Shown one piece after another: positions 33,212 to 43,592 of a stretch of 64,000 nucleotides of DNA. Source of the DNA: Lepidurus packardi (Eukaryota > Arthropoda > Branchiopoda > Notostraca > Triopsidae); NCBI GenBank assembly GCA_023053545.1, contig JAKZAN010000003.1, positions 1,267,501 to 1,331,500 on the forward strand, in the 5' to 3' direction. The position numbers and the translations under genes were made by a program. Within the stretch, counting starts at the first letter, position 1, and each line of letters starts with the position of its first letter. The notes under the pieces are model-generated. The model worked only from the letters and a program-made list of their open reading frames with translations, had not been told where the DNA came from and searched no databases.

Positions 33212-34578
33212 TTAAGCTCGTTATCGTGGCCGGAAGCTATGAGGATGTCTGCGATGTTACGAAGGTCTTCTGAGAACGCTTCGAGGGCTTCAAAATCGTG
33301 TTCCTTAAGTTTCGCGTGCTTAAGTACGCTGTGCAAGCAGGCCGTTGTAACCTTATGTGGATTGCCGTATTTGCGATGGAGCTTCTCCAAAGCTCTTCTG
33401 TAAAGCACGGGGTTGTTTAATGCTCCGGCGACGCCTTTTCGCATCTTTGGTTCGAGCAGTGTCGGAGAGCTGCCATTCGCTGGTCATCGGTATCGAGGAC
33501 GTCGTGTACCATGGATTTGAACGTTGAAATGAACAGCGGCCATTCTATAGGATTCCCGGAAAAATGCATGATATCAATCTTCTGCATTTGTGCGACTCTG
33601 CAGCCATGCGATGGCCGATTCAGTCCCGGAGTCATTCCCAGGGAATAGATCCAAGCCTCGTTCGGTGTTACGGGCGGCGGAACAATTTGGTAGTTCGAGG
33701 AAGACGGAACGCTCAGAGGAATTGACGAGGTCACGATCGGCTGCTGGCTCGTCACTGGTATACTTGAGCCTCCTCCCAGATTGCCAACAATCTGGGAATT
33801 GAGAACTGGCGGGGGGATAGACGGGTCAGGATTCAGCTGCGTATCGGGGGCGGGGTCTAAAGATGTAACGAGGATTTGTTCCTCAGTACGTTGCTTCTCG
33901 ATTAAGTCTCGTAGCTCTCGCTGCTTCCTCCTCTTGAGAACCTCCTGCCTCTATTTCAAGCTCTCGGAGCCGCTTCTCTTCGTCTGCCTCCTCTCGGGCG
34001 TTTCTCTGCAGCTGGCTCAGCTCAAGCTCGGTGAATCGCCTTTCTTGACGCACCTCCTGGAGCCTTGAGGATTGAGACGTGCGGGAACTACCTCTTGAAA
34101 CGTGCGAGCGTAAGGAGGATGCTACCGATACCACCGTGGACGCTGAACTGCAGGCCCGTTGACGAAGGTATTCGTCCATGGCTACGTAGTAGGAGTTGAC
34201 TGATGTTTCAACTTCAGCGATCCATCTAAGGTGATCTTCGGAGGATGCACCACTTTGGCTTCCTGCCCAGGCCAATTTGTCGTTGAGCTCGATGCAGTCT
34301 TGTAGCCGCTCGACGAGCTGGGATCGCAACTCTTTGACTATGGAACGGGACGATCGTGAGTCAATTGCTTTCGTAATTTTCTTTACCAGTTCAGTTGTCT
34401 GCGTTTTTGCCTGGGTTCGTAACGCCTTAATTACAGTTGGCTGGTCTTGGATAGGTTCTTCACCGACGGTGAGATAATCTTCTTGTTGACTCAGCGGCTC
34501 CTGAGAAGGACCAGCTATCTGCTTATCTCCCTCTCGCCTGGTTGCGAGGGGAGCTACAATTGCATTCTTGGAAGTCAT
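33212..34578 (-). pseudogene. BEL-1 gag, N-terminal part
   Basis: ATG 34578 opens MTSKNAIVAPLATRRE and runs through a coiled-coil, Glu/Arg-rich region to a stop at 33883. Shifted frames 33755-33417 and 33444-33187 continue the gag core (IMHFSGNPIEWPLFISTFKS, RRALEKLHRKYGNPHKVT, HDFEALEAFSEDL). H1 interrupts it at 33211. Two or more frame breaks are present. The core motif FSGNP-EWP parallels FSGDPKEWP in BEL-2. Confidence 0.85.
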
Positions 34579-34592
34579 TACTGAAGGTTTTC

Positions 34593-34610
34593 TCCCGGGT
34601 TTCGGCACCA
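34593..34610 (-). promoter_or_regulatory. BEL-1 primer binding site (tRNA-Phe)
   Basis: Minus strand TGGTGCCGAAACCCGGGA is the full complement of the conserved 3' end of eukaryotic tRNA-Phe (…UCCCGGGUUUCGGCACCA). It lies two bases inside the 5' LTR. Confidence 0.85.
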
Positions 34611-34612
34611 AA

Positions 34613-34975
34613 TGTTACATACGTGTAAGTCGTACAACTTGTTTCACGTATATAGGACTTGTTCTGTATTTCACTTTATCACTCTAGACAATCAAAACCA
34701 ACACCACGCAATATAAAAACGTCACTATCAATACACACGCGAACCCAACTCCCAACTACCCACTCTGCCACCGCCCCACAGCCCACTCTCCTCGGTCCTT
34801 ATCAACCCCTTCTAACCTACGTCTCCAGACTTCAGGGTCCGTTTTCTGTAGTTCTAAGAAAAGGACCAAAAAACGTATACTTCCCTTGAACTAAACGCCA
34901 TTTGTCCAGAGTCGTATATGTCCCAGGGGTCAAGTCATTGGTCAGTCCCTTCCAGATGCGCCTTTATCCGGAACA
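34613..34975 (-). repeat. BEL-1 LTR (5' in element orientation)
   Basis: Partner of 15658-16020. Eleven substitutions by eye and no length change. Confidence 0.93.
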
Positions 34976-35229
34976 GTAATAATGCAGAATACGGAAGTAC
35001 TCCATAGCATTTCAAAAAATTCCCAAACCAGCTATACTGTCGCATTACATAGTCATTACTGTCGCATAGTTATAGGGCAAGACTTCAAGTAGTCAAGAAG
35101 CCATTTGTACAGCTCTTTTCGGTGCACGCATTTATTAAAGCTGAAGGCAATCTGAAGCAGGTTAGTACTCGGGAAAATATCAGATGAACCACGCGTCAAT
35201 TACTTCAATTATCTTATTTTTGTAGGTAC

Positions 35230-35576
35230 CACTCATCTTCGTACTCATGTCGGGCATAGTTTGGTGAAGCTACGGACAGACAATCCGTACGAACAATGAT
35301 GTTGAATCGTGGCACGCAAGTCTGAAGAAGAAGATCCGACAGAAGGCCCCAAACCTCTATTTCTTGATTAGTATGCTTTACGACGGAAGCAAGCTTGTAG
35401 CGATTACTAGGAAGCTACTGTCTTCTCAACGTATAGCTCGCATACAGCGGTCAAAACAAAACGCCAAAGAAAAAGTATTACAAAAATTGTTTACCGAGTA
35501 CAATGACGGCACAATTAATGTGAATGGATTATTGGACAAATGTTTTTACATGTACAGTCCAGTACTTGCTGAGTGA
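35230..35576 (+). pseudogene. MULE/FLYWCH-type protein, C-terminal fragment
   Basis: After a plausible 3' splice site (TTTTTGTAG at about 35225) a frame reads RTNNDVESWHASLKKKIRQK, then APNLYFLISML and a Lys/Arg-rich tail to a TGA at about 35574. The RTNN-VE-WH motif is the conserved end of MULE-type transposase proteins in arthropods that also carry FLYWCH fingers. The catalytic middle is absent. A FLYWCH N-terminus lies at 12897-14055 in the opposite orientation. Confidence 0.55.
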
Positions 35577-35691
35577 GCTATATTTATCATATATTTATTT
35601 ATTTCATTATTCTTTGTGACGCATGTTCATTATGTTTTTGAAAGATTTTGAACATATTTTTTTATTGTTGTATATGTTTTTTGTATTATTG

Positions 35692-35732
<41 letters not shown>

Positions 35733-36044
35733 ACGGCAAGGCCCCTATAGTCAAAACAGACAAGTTTTTAAAATTATTGCTTAAATTATGCTTTATATCA
35801 CACGGTAGCAAAGCACTATACCCATTTAAAATTATTTGAGGAATATAATGAAAAAGCTATCGATGCAATAAACGGCGATTGCTATAAGGCGATGTGCTAG
35901 GGTATATATATAATATAGCCCGGTGTGATATACTTATTTATTTTTGGTATTTCTTTAACAGTGGACTATTAGAAATGCATTATTAACTATAGTTTACCCT
36001 TTTTTCTATTACATACTAGCCAAACATCTCCTTTGATCCATCCC
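35577..36044. other. No gene; T-rich low-complexity sequence
   Basis: It contains an uninterrupted run of about 32 T at 35696-35727 and AT-rich filler such as TATATATATAATATA near 35912. No coding signal was recognised. Confidence 0.6.
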
Positions 36045-36258
36045 AAACCAGCTACTGTCACATTACAGCCGCCACTTTTTATTTTAACATAGTTAGGGCA
36101 AGATTTCGCTCCTCTTCGAGTTGGATTTTTTATCGACCATTCCACGGAGAAAACAATACAAAAAACGATAAATACAGCAGGTCGATGTCAAAACTCGTAC
36201 AAAAAAGTATTGCTATAAATATTTAGTATGCTCTTGTCCAGTCTTATATAAAGTCCAT
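36045..36258. repeat. Tandem repeat unit (about 215 bp), left copy
   Basis: It starts AAACCAGCTACTGTCACATTACAG, contains ACAATACAAAAAACGATAAA and ends ATAAAGTCCAT. A second diverged copy follows at 38737, and a partial third lies at about 35022-35090 (CCAGCTATACTGTCGC). LINE copy C landed between the first two. Confidence 0.65.
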
Positions 36259-38726
36259 TCAGTTAAAAATCTAACGCAAGCACTACATAAAGCAATGGAA
36301 CTTAATATCCCCAAAACAAATCTTTCCAAAAGAAAAAATCCCTGGTGGTCCAAAGAACTAGCAAACCTCCGGAAAGAAACAGCTAAAAGCCTAAGGATTT
36401 ATAAAAATTCAAGAACTGTACGAGACCAAGCCCGATGGAAAACTATGAGAAATTTGTACACAAACAAATGCCGTGTAGCAAAAAATTTATATTGGGAACA
36501 GAAACTAAAAATTCCTGACAACAGAATACTCTGGGGATTGGATAGAGCAAACCGTGAAAAAACAATGAAAAACAGCCTGGAACAACTGTTAAATCAACAA
36601 GGGGACGTTTTCGAGGACGAAATTAACAAACTAAATTTTTTGGCGCAAAAGTTCTTCTCAGCTACTCAAACTTCGAACTATCAGAACGTAAGAAAATGCA
36701 ATTTCAGAAGACAGCAAAGATATCCAGAAATATCCTGTCGGGAGCTCAAAACACTCGTGCGAGCTTTACCTAATATTAAAGCACCAGGAGATGATGCCAT
36801 ACAGCCTATAGTGTTAAAAAACACCTGGAAAGTAATCGGAAATATAGTGGTAAATATTTTTAACGCCTCCTTAAAATACTCGTATTTTCCTACCGCCTGG
36901 AAAATCGGAAAAGTGCTCCCTGTTCCTAAACCCAAAAAGGCAGACTATAAGACACATAAGAGTTTCCGCCCCATAACCTTACTTTCTACACTAGGAAAAG
37001 TTTTAGAAAAAACGATTGCATTAAGAATATTAGATCATATGGAACAAAAATCGCTTCTCTCTGACTACCAGTGGGGTTTTCGTCCAAAAAAATCGACCAC
37101 AGATGCTATGCTTGCCCTGAGTAATCAAATCCTAAATGGATTCGACAAACATCAAACTACAACAGCTCTTCTATTGGACATTGAAGGAGCCTTTGATAAT
37201 GTTAATCATAGAAAGTTAATCCAAATACTGAAAAAGAAAAAGGTTCCAAGTTACGTCGCAGATTGGCTTCAAAACTTTTTAGCAGATCGCACAATCTACG
37301 TTCAGCATGGTAACCACAGGAGCCAAACTTTTCATGTCAGCAAAGGACTCCCTCAAGGATCACCCCTATCACCAATTTTGTTCGTCACATATATAGATGG
37401 AGCATTAAAACTTCTCAAAAGCAAACGCATCCGTGTGCAGGCTTTCGCTGATGACTTACTTTTAGCTATCAGCGGATCATCTGGGAAAGTGAATATCAGG
37501 ATGCTTCAAAATGCCCTGAAAGCACTTGAGAAATGGAGTCTTAGTGTTCATCTCACTTTCAGTCAAAGCAAGACAGAGCTGATACATTTCTCAAAGAAAA
37601 GATACCCTGACGATACGCCCCTTACATGGGGTGATATCACCATCATCCCAAGACCCCACGTTCGTTATCTTGGCCTCTTATTTGATACAAAGCTATCCTG
37701 GAAATCACATGTTAATCGACTTGCAGCCGAAGGAAATTTTATTATTCTGAAAATACGAAACTTGTCCCATAATATTCCAGCTATAAAAACTAACCAGCTG
37801 AGATCTCTGCTTTTAGCTACACTTTATTCTAAGATATTTTACGGCCTACCAGCCTGGTCAAACTTCAAGTTCGAAAAATCCCTCACTTTAAAATACCTTC
37901 ATCGCCAAGCCTTGTTAATAATATCCGGAGCATTTAAAACGTCTCCAACATCAACCCTAGAAGTAGAGACTGGAATCCCTCCACTGAAGTTGGCCGTCGA
38001 AGAAAGGCTGATTAGATTCGGTTTAACAAGAAATGCAGCAGACCTCCGAAACATGGATCCTCCTCGTCATTCCTCATACGCAACTTGCTCATATCGAATC
38101 GAACAATTGGTCTCCCAGTTTAACTGTAATCGGGAAACCCAAGAGATCCCAAAAACAGTTAAAAGTATATTCAAACAAAAATGGGTAGAAAATTGGACTA
38201 AAAAAACTTCAACATTGTTAAGTTTAGGAATTACTCCTGAATCCTCACCCATTTGTAAATTAAACTTAAACAGACACACAATTTATACCCTGATAAAACT
38301 TCGCTGTTCACACTATCCTTCATTGGCTTTTCTCCATCGTATAAAGAAGACTGACAACCCTTTCTGCCCGTGCTACGCTCAAAGTTCTCAAGACCTCAAA
38401 CACATTCTCTACCATTGCAGGTGGCTAAACAAACCAAGAGCAATCCTTCTTCAAAAACTATCGAAAGAAAAAGTTCACTTCAATATGCAAACCATTCTAA
38501 CAAACCCGAAGATCTTTGCAGCAGTTGAAAGTTTCATAAACAGCTCCCGCGAAATATACAAACAAGGGAGGGCACTACTCTAGTCATTTAGAGGAAAGCC
38601 CATTGGTTTAAAGTTTAAATAGTGATAACATTGTAAAACAAAAAATTGAAAAAAAAAAAAAAAGAAAATAAATATCGGCAAAGAGCTTTGCTCACGCTGA
38701 GATTAAATAGAAAAAAAAAAAATAAA
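36259..38726 (+). mobile_element. LINE copy C, 5'-truncated, well preserved
   Basis: It starts inside ORF2, runs through RT and the C-terminal CCHC motif, and ends in an A-rich tail (AAAAAAAAATAAATAAAG). ATAAAGTCCAT flanks it at 36248-36258 and about 38726-38736, an 11-bp target duplication. It belongs to the same superfamily as copies 1 and E but to a distinct family. Confidence 0.88.
36295..38583 (+). CDS. LINE ORF2 fragment: intact reverse transcriptase
   Basis: 762 codons are open from ATG 36295, and the frame is also open upstream to the truncation point. RT motifs are FRPITLLSTLGK, YQWGFRPKKSTTDA, LLLDIEGAFDNVNH, GLPQGSPLSPILF and the complete catalytic box AFADDLLLAI. Thumb sequences (TWGDITIIPRPHVRYLG) and the C-terminal CPCYAQSSQDLKHILYHC motif follow. 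The endonuclease and ORF1 are missing, so it cannot move alone. The open frame suggests a recent insertion. Confidence 0.92.
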   Translation: MELNIPKTNLSKRKNPWWSKELANLRKETAKSLRIYKNSRTVRDQARWKTMRNLYTNKCRVAKNLYWEQKLKIPDNRILWGLDRANREKTMKNSLEQLLNQQGDVFEDEINKLNFLAQKFFSATQTSNYQNVRKCNFRRQQRYPEISCRELKTLVRALPNIKAPGDDAIQPIVLKNTWKVIGNIVVNIFNASLKYSYFPTAWKIGKVLPVPKPKKADYKTHKSFRPITLLSTLGKVLEKTIALRILDHMEQKSLLSDYQWGFRPKKSTTDAMLALSNQILNGFDKHQTTTALLLDIEGAFDNVNHRKLIQILKKKKVPSYVADWLQNFLADRTIYVQHGNHRSQTFHVSKGLPQGSPLSPILFVTYIDGALKLLKSKRIRVQAFADDLLLAISGSSGKVNIRMLQNALKALEKWSLSVHLTFSQSKTELIHFSKKRYPDDTPLTWGDITIIPRPHVRYLGLLFDTKLSWKSHVNRLAAEGNFIILKIRNLSHNIPAIKTNQLRSLLLATLYSKIFYGLPAWSNFKFEKSLTLKYLHRQALLIISGAFKTSPTSTLEVETGIPPLKLAVEERLIRFGLTRNAADLRNMDPPRHSSYATCSYRIEQLVSQFNCNRETQEIPKTVKSIFKQKWVENWTKKTSTLLSLGITPESSPICKLNLNRHTIYTLIKLRCSHYPSLAFLHRIKKTDNPFCPCYAQSSQDLKHILYHCRWLNKPRAILLQKLSKEKVHFNMQTILTNPKIFAAVESFINSSREIYKQGRALL

Positions 38727-38736
38727 TAAAGTCCAT

Positions 38737-38882
38737 CACAATCCAGCTAACAGTCGTACTATACTTCAGTCGCCACTTCTTAGACTTAGTTTTTTAATAT
38801 AGTTTTGGGCAATACTTCCGCTTCCAGTTGATTTCTTCTGGGCCATTCTAAGTGGAAAACAATACAAAAAACGATAAATACT
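38737..38882. repeat. Tandem repeat unit (about 215 bp), right copy
   Basis: CACAATCCAGCTAACAGTCG ... AACAATACAAAAAACGATAA. Divergence from the left copy is high (about 20-25% by eye), so the tandem array is older than the LINE between its units. Confidence 0.6.
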
Positions 38883-39847
38883 TAATGACACATATGTTAC
38901 AATACAATAGATATGTTTGAAAATATTTACATGTCGTGTCTTACCCATATCGTGTGTTGTTCCCTGAGTCCGGAAAACAGCACAACAGGGTGTTTACAAT
39001 GTTTCAAAATAGTGGGCCCTTTTGGTCTGTTGAGTGGGCCCGTTTGGTTAGTGGGTGGGCCTCTTTGGCACTGGACCTGTTTGGTCAAGGTGGGCCCGTT
39101 TTGAACTGGGCCCGTTCGTCCCCTACCCCCCCAAAAGCTCTCCCATTACCATTTGTTTGTAAACATTGGGTTTTGTATCATGTTTCTTGTGCATTTTTCC
39201 ATTTTTATTTCTTGTTTAAATCGTGTATAAATCTGCAATAAATTTATTTGACTGTAATCCCTGTAAAGTGAGTAGCAAATACGAACAATGAAGAACTTCC
39301 TTTGTTTCGGAAATGTTTTGGAATACAATTGGTCATTCCAGGAAGAATAAATCACTCTTTTTAATTGATTCTCTTGTGCTTTGTTTTTTTTCTGTGAAAT
39401 TGGAATGCAAACCGAAAGCACTTCAGTCTCCCTTTTTCGTCACCATTGCAATCTCCCTAGTGAAGTGACTTGGATTAAAATTGACCTTGACTTTGCATAT
39501 TTAAAGCCAATCCACTGTTGCTAATGTGATGTTACTGTTAAAACGCTGTACTTACGTTTTAGGCTTCTGATGAGCACTAGTAACTACGATAACGCAAGAG
39601 ACTTTGAAGCTCATTCCTCAACTGTATTCTCACTGACTCAGTTCGTTACACTTGTTACATTCGCACGGACTCAGCTCGTCACACTCTGGTATCACACTGG
39701 CCGCCCGAACCACTTCCCTGCTGTCCTTTATACCTTCCGGTAACTGAACAACATGGTTGTAAAAAGTGATGGCTCTGTTGTCACTAGAAGAAAGGTCTTC
39801 TTCTTCCGTCACAACAAAGCCATAAACACTAAAGCAGTCGACGTCGG
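38883..39847. other. No recognised gene; GGGCCC/TTGG-rich stretch
   Basis: At 39018-39118 the bases GTGGGCC(C)..TTTGG recur five or six times, a short irregular repeat. An AATAAA lies near 39237. ORFs here are short, start at non-ATG codons and have no recognisable similarity. It may be unannotated host intergenic DNA or an old element remnant. Confidence 0.5.
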
Positions 39848-40219
39848 GTCGACGTCTAGTGAAGACGTGTCACCCATCTCTCTCCTAAAAAGTCAATTTT
39901 TCACCTCAAATCCTGTTACTTTTGTTCTGTGCTACAGTTTAAATGAAAGTGCTTAAAGCCCTTGTTCGTTTGATGATTAAATTGAACTTATTACCTATTG
40001 CCTCCAATGACAATTACCCTAAAAGTGACACCATGTGACACACCCTACAATCAGTTTCCTTACCGCTCCTTAAAGGGTCTGGTTCCTTACCACGACGATA
40101 AAGTAACACTCAGTTATCTAAACTAATAACTTCGTTTTTGTTAAGTTTGTTGCTTAACGTTGTGTTAAAAGTGTTAGCCACGTTAAACGTCCGTCCATAT
40201 TGGTTCAGAAATTTCCCCC

Positions 40220-41551
40220 ATGGAAGGTGCAGCAGCACTGCCGACTCCGAAAACTGGCCCAGCGGAAAAAAGAAAAACTACTGAAAAAGACAACTCAATG
40301 GAATACACCGATGCTTCGATTCGTACAATCTACGGAAACGAATTGGAAAATGATCAAAGCTCCTCGAATTCATGTCCAAGCCGTCAAACTTCGTTAAAAC
40401 GCGCCCGGTTACACTCCCCCAGGGCTCAACTCTCGTTGCGAAAACGCTCCCACTCGATTAGCAGCGTAGTACCGTCTCAAACAGAAATCATAGCCTACAC
40501 ATTGCAAGCCATGATGGAAACCCAAGTTCTGCTTACAGAGCAAGTTAAAAATCTAACCGGAATCGTTCTCAAACTTGAAACCAAACTCGAAACAAGAGCT
40601 GAAGCTAGACCTGAAAACGTACTCAATGCCACCGAGCCACGACAAGAGGAAAAAAAACAGGAAGAAAATGGATGGCTGCTTGTCACCAGAAGGCACCGAC
40701 CTAAACAACCCAGGACTCAAAACAACGGAAAGGAGAATACCATCCCCTTGCCTGAAACTTCCCCAGAACAAACTCCTAACATTAGCTCAATCAACGCTGA
40801 AAAAGCCGTGACTCTTTTCATCCGTCAGCAGGACGCCGAAAAACGTAAAAAGCAGTACACCAAAAGAGAGCTCCTTTCCATAATCGACTCTGATATTAAA
40901 GCCTTTGATAGCCAAGCACCTCGCCCAATCCTGGTGAGAAAAAAGATGCAAGGAGATCTAATCCTCACATACAAAAACAAAGCTGAAAAAGAAGAATCCG
41001 CAAAAATTTTGGACGGAAAATTTCTCTGTCAACTTGGAATGGTCAAGGTCGTCCCTACCCAACCTAAGCTAAAAATAGCAATTCATCTGCTCCCGAAAGA
41101 TGTCTCAAGAGAAGAAATTTGCGAACACCTTTCTGAAAAGAACTCAAGTCTCAATATCACTTTTAATCCTGATCAAGTTTCATGGATCAACGAGGACAGT
41201 GGCAAAAAACACAGCTCCATCCTCTATACTTGCTCGTCAGAAACGGAAAAAAACATCCTTACAAGTCGCGGAACTCTTCTTGCCTTCAACCATACAGTAC
41301 AAGTGGAAAGCTCTCGACCGCCCTCAATCCTCCAATGCTTTAAATGCCAAAAATACGGGCACACTTCCTTCAACTGTCAAAGCATTACCTCCAAATGCGC
41401 CAAGTGTGGCACAATAATACATGAAACTAAAAACTGCGACAACACCTTCTTGAAATGTGCCAACTGCGGAGGCAAACACGCAGCCTTTGATAAGAACTGC
41501 CCAACCCGAATTGCTGCCATTAAAGAAGCCCAATCCGCTAAAAAAGCATGA
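40220..41551 (+). CDS. LINE copy E ORF1, gag-like nucleic-acid-binding protein
   Basis: 443 codons are open from ATG 40220. The N-terminal third is Ser/Arg-rich and disordered. A short coiled coil follows (METQVLLTEQVKNLTGIVLK), then an RRM-like part (KLKIAIHLLPKDVSREEI). Three CCHC knuckles close the protein: CFKCQKYGHTSFNC, CAKCGTIIHETKNC and CANCGGKHAAFDKNC. It would bind element RNA. Its stop overlaps the ORF2 start (ATGA at 41548-41551), suggesting reinitiation of translation. No lesion is visible. Confidence 0.92.
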   Translation: MEGAAALPTPKTGPAEKRKTTEKDNSMEYTDASIRTIYGNELENDQSSSNSCPSRQTSLKRARLHSPRAQLSLRKRSHSISSVVPSQTEIIAYTLQAMMETQVLLTEQVKNLTGIVLKLETKLETRAEARPENVLNATEPRQEEKKQEENGWLLVTRRHRPKQPRTQNNGKENTIPLPETSPEQTPNISSINAEKAVTLFIRQQDAEKRKKQYTKRELLSIIDSDIKAFDSQAPRPILVRKKMQGDLILTYKNKAEKEESAKILDGKFLCQLGMVKVVPTQPKLKIAIHLLPKDVSREEICEHLSEKNSSLNITFNPDQVSWINEDSGKKHSSILYTCSSETEKNILTSRGTLLAFNHTVQVESSRPPSILQCFKCQKYGHTSFNCQSITSKCAKCGTIIHETKNCDNTFLKCANCGGKHAAFDKNCPTRIAAIKEAQSAKKA

Positions 41552-42929
41552 AACCGACAAGAATCTTGATCCAAAATATAAGAAAGAGCTATGACCAACT
41601 TCAAGAATTAACACGACAAGCTCAGAAAGAAGATATAGATACCGTGATAGTACTCGAACCTCCGCAAAACTTAACAATCAATCAACTTTCAGGATACTCC
41701 ATCTCTCGATCTCGGCTAGAATACCAAGGAATAGCGCTACTCACCACTCAATCAGCCTCATACCAGATACTAGAAATATCCCAATTATCCGTGGTAATAA
41801 AAATACAATCTCTCAACTCGTCACCTATACTTGTTATCGCACTTTACAGAAGATCCAATGAAAATTTAGAAACTCTGCTTCAAAACTTGTGGGAAAAATT
41901 CCATAAAACTACATCAAATATCATCATAACCGGGGACTTTAACGCTCATCATTGGTCATGGGAAGCTAAAAAATCAGACTTACCTGGAATACAACTGTAC
42001 GACTTTACGACAAAACACGGCATGGAACTGCTAAATACCTGGAACCGGCACACATTTCACAACAAACGAGGACACCAATCGACACTAGACTTAACTTATG
42101 CTTCCTTGACGCTTCTACCTCATGTTTACTTAAAAATTATTGACGACGAAGACTATTATAATGAATCCGATCACTCCGCTGTAATAATTGATCTCCCAAA
42201 TGCCAAAGCTAAATTTAACTCAACCATGTGGTCTTACTCAAAAGTCAACTGGGATAAAATCCGTTAAAAAACAAAAGAACTTCTTGACACACGCTCGTCC
42301 TGGATAAACTTGGAAAACAATGATGCTATTGACCTTGCCGTTGGCTCTTTGACATCGACTATCCAAGAAATAATATCGAAGCATGTACCTAAAAGAGTCC
42401 TGAAAAACTCAAACCCCTGGTGGAATTCAGACCTTAACTCCCTTAGAAAAGCAGCAGCTAAAGCACTTAAAAAGTTCAAAAACACTGGATTACAAGATGA
42501 AACGAATTGGAAAGTTGCAAGAAACCTATATCGCGCCAAAACAAGAAAATATAGAGAAGAGTATTGGCTAAACAAAATAAAAGAACCACACAACAAAACA
42601 TTATGGGCTTTTAATAATAACCTAAAGAACAAGGAAAAAAACTTACTCCAACACGTTTTACAAGAAGACGGGAACAACTTTCCGGATGAAATCACCAAAC
42701 TAAACTATGCGGCAGAAAAACTCTTAGGAGGCACAAGAGATTCAAACCCCTCCTCCAAATCTAAAATACGTCGAATAAATTACAACTTCGGTAAAGACGA
42801 CGAAATCACAGCAGAAGACCTCTCATCAATCATCACTGAGCTACAACCCATGAAAGCAGCTGGAAAAGACGACATTCAGCCTATAATAATAAAAGAACTA
42901 TGGAACATACTAAAAGAACCTATGATTAA
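41548..42929 (+). pseudogene. LINE copy E ORF2: endonuclease and truncated RT
   Basis: ATG 41548 opens an AP-type endonuclease: ILIQNIRKS, IITGDFNAHHWSWEA, STLDLTYAS and YNESDHSAVIIDL. A single TAA at 42265-42267 interrupts the frame, which then continues in the same register (NSDLNSLRKAAAKALKKF, RAKTRKYREEYW) into RT to residue IMIN. The Gypsy LTR begins there. Apart from that stop the segment is well preserved. Confidence 0.88.
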
Positions 42930-43592
42930 TGTTCCGGATGGAATCCGGAAGCAAGTCGGTGTCGGAGGGATGACTCCGAAACGCACGAATTGCCTTTAAA
43001 TAATCATTTTAATGTGCGACCCGCGACAGTTAGACCACTTTCCTGACTGCACGACTTACCCTTTGTTTTATGACAGTCCGTCGCTTGACCATCGAACTGG
43101 TATGCCTAAGCGGGGCCAGCTGCTGCCCGTTCTCGTGGAGGCTGGAACCAGAGGTCCAGCGACGGTCCATTATGTTGTAAAACTGGGCAGAAAATTGACT
43201 CCGACGACTGACAGTTAGGCAAGGGGTACCCTTTGCATGGAACCCCTTGAGAAGATTTGTTACCCAAAAAACCTAACTGCAGACACATGTGCGAAAGACA
43301 TTTTCCGCATGGATCTAACAGACAAAGGACTTGTGACTATTTAACAGACTGTCTTTTTCGCCCCGGCAGTCACTTTTTAGTTTTTCGTGAAAGGTGCTCT
43401 CGAACTCGAACTCGAGCTCGTACATCGCCTCGAAATTCGTCGAAGCATTGTGGCATAGAAATTTAGTGTTTTGTTAGTTTTTGTGTTTGTTCGCCTGGCA
43501 ATCGGGCAAATATAGAATTAGTCACAAACCACACCGATCTCGTTTCCTTCGTTAAAACTTCGTTCGTCCAATGCGTCGTTCCACGCATTTCA
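42930..43592 (+). repeat. Candidate Gypsy 5' LTR
   Basis: It begins TGTTCCGGATGGAATCCGG at the LINE interruption point and ends ...CGCATTTCA before the primer binding site. The TG...CA ends fit. Because no partner copy is in the window, the limits rest on these two junctions only. Confidence 0.6.

Larger units (their letters stand above)
15658..34975 (-). mobile_element. BEL-1: BEL/Pao LTR retrotransposon, split by two Harbinger insertions
   Basis: Two 363-bp LTRs (15658-16020 and 34613-34975) bound gag, protease, RT, RNase H and integrase pieces in minus-strand order. The internal region is broken at 30054-33211 (H1) and 19339-28807 (H2). At both breaks the coding sequence continues on the far side with a 3-bp target duplication. 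Eleven differences between the LTRs (about 3.0%) indicate an old insertion. No clean 4-6 bp duplication flanks the LTRs. Confidence 0.93.
39848..42929 (+). mobile_element. LINE copy E (I/Jockey superfamily), 5'-complete, cut by Gypsy LTR
   Basis: It starts at the same 5' limit as copy A (GTCGACG, then CTAGTGAAGACGTGTCACCC). It has a 370-bp leader, an intact ORF1 and an ORF2 through endonuclease into RT. At 42929 (ATGATTAA) the RT is interrupted by the LTR of a Gypsy element. The family has no visible internal promoter that I could identify with confidence. Confidence 0.88.

Noticed and set aside
34593-34610. Possible tRNA-Phe gene fragment
   Set aside because: Only the 18 bases complementary to the tRNA 3' end occur, next to an LTR; this is a primer binding site, not a gene.
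38936-39241. Plus-strand ORFs over the GGGCCC-rich stretch
   Set aside because: Low-complexity repeat translation; overlapping frames are equally open.
39630-39812. Minus-strand ORF with Cys-rich end (CECNKCNELSQ)
   Set aside because: It has no ATG start and is short, with no similarity and no supporting context.
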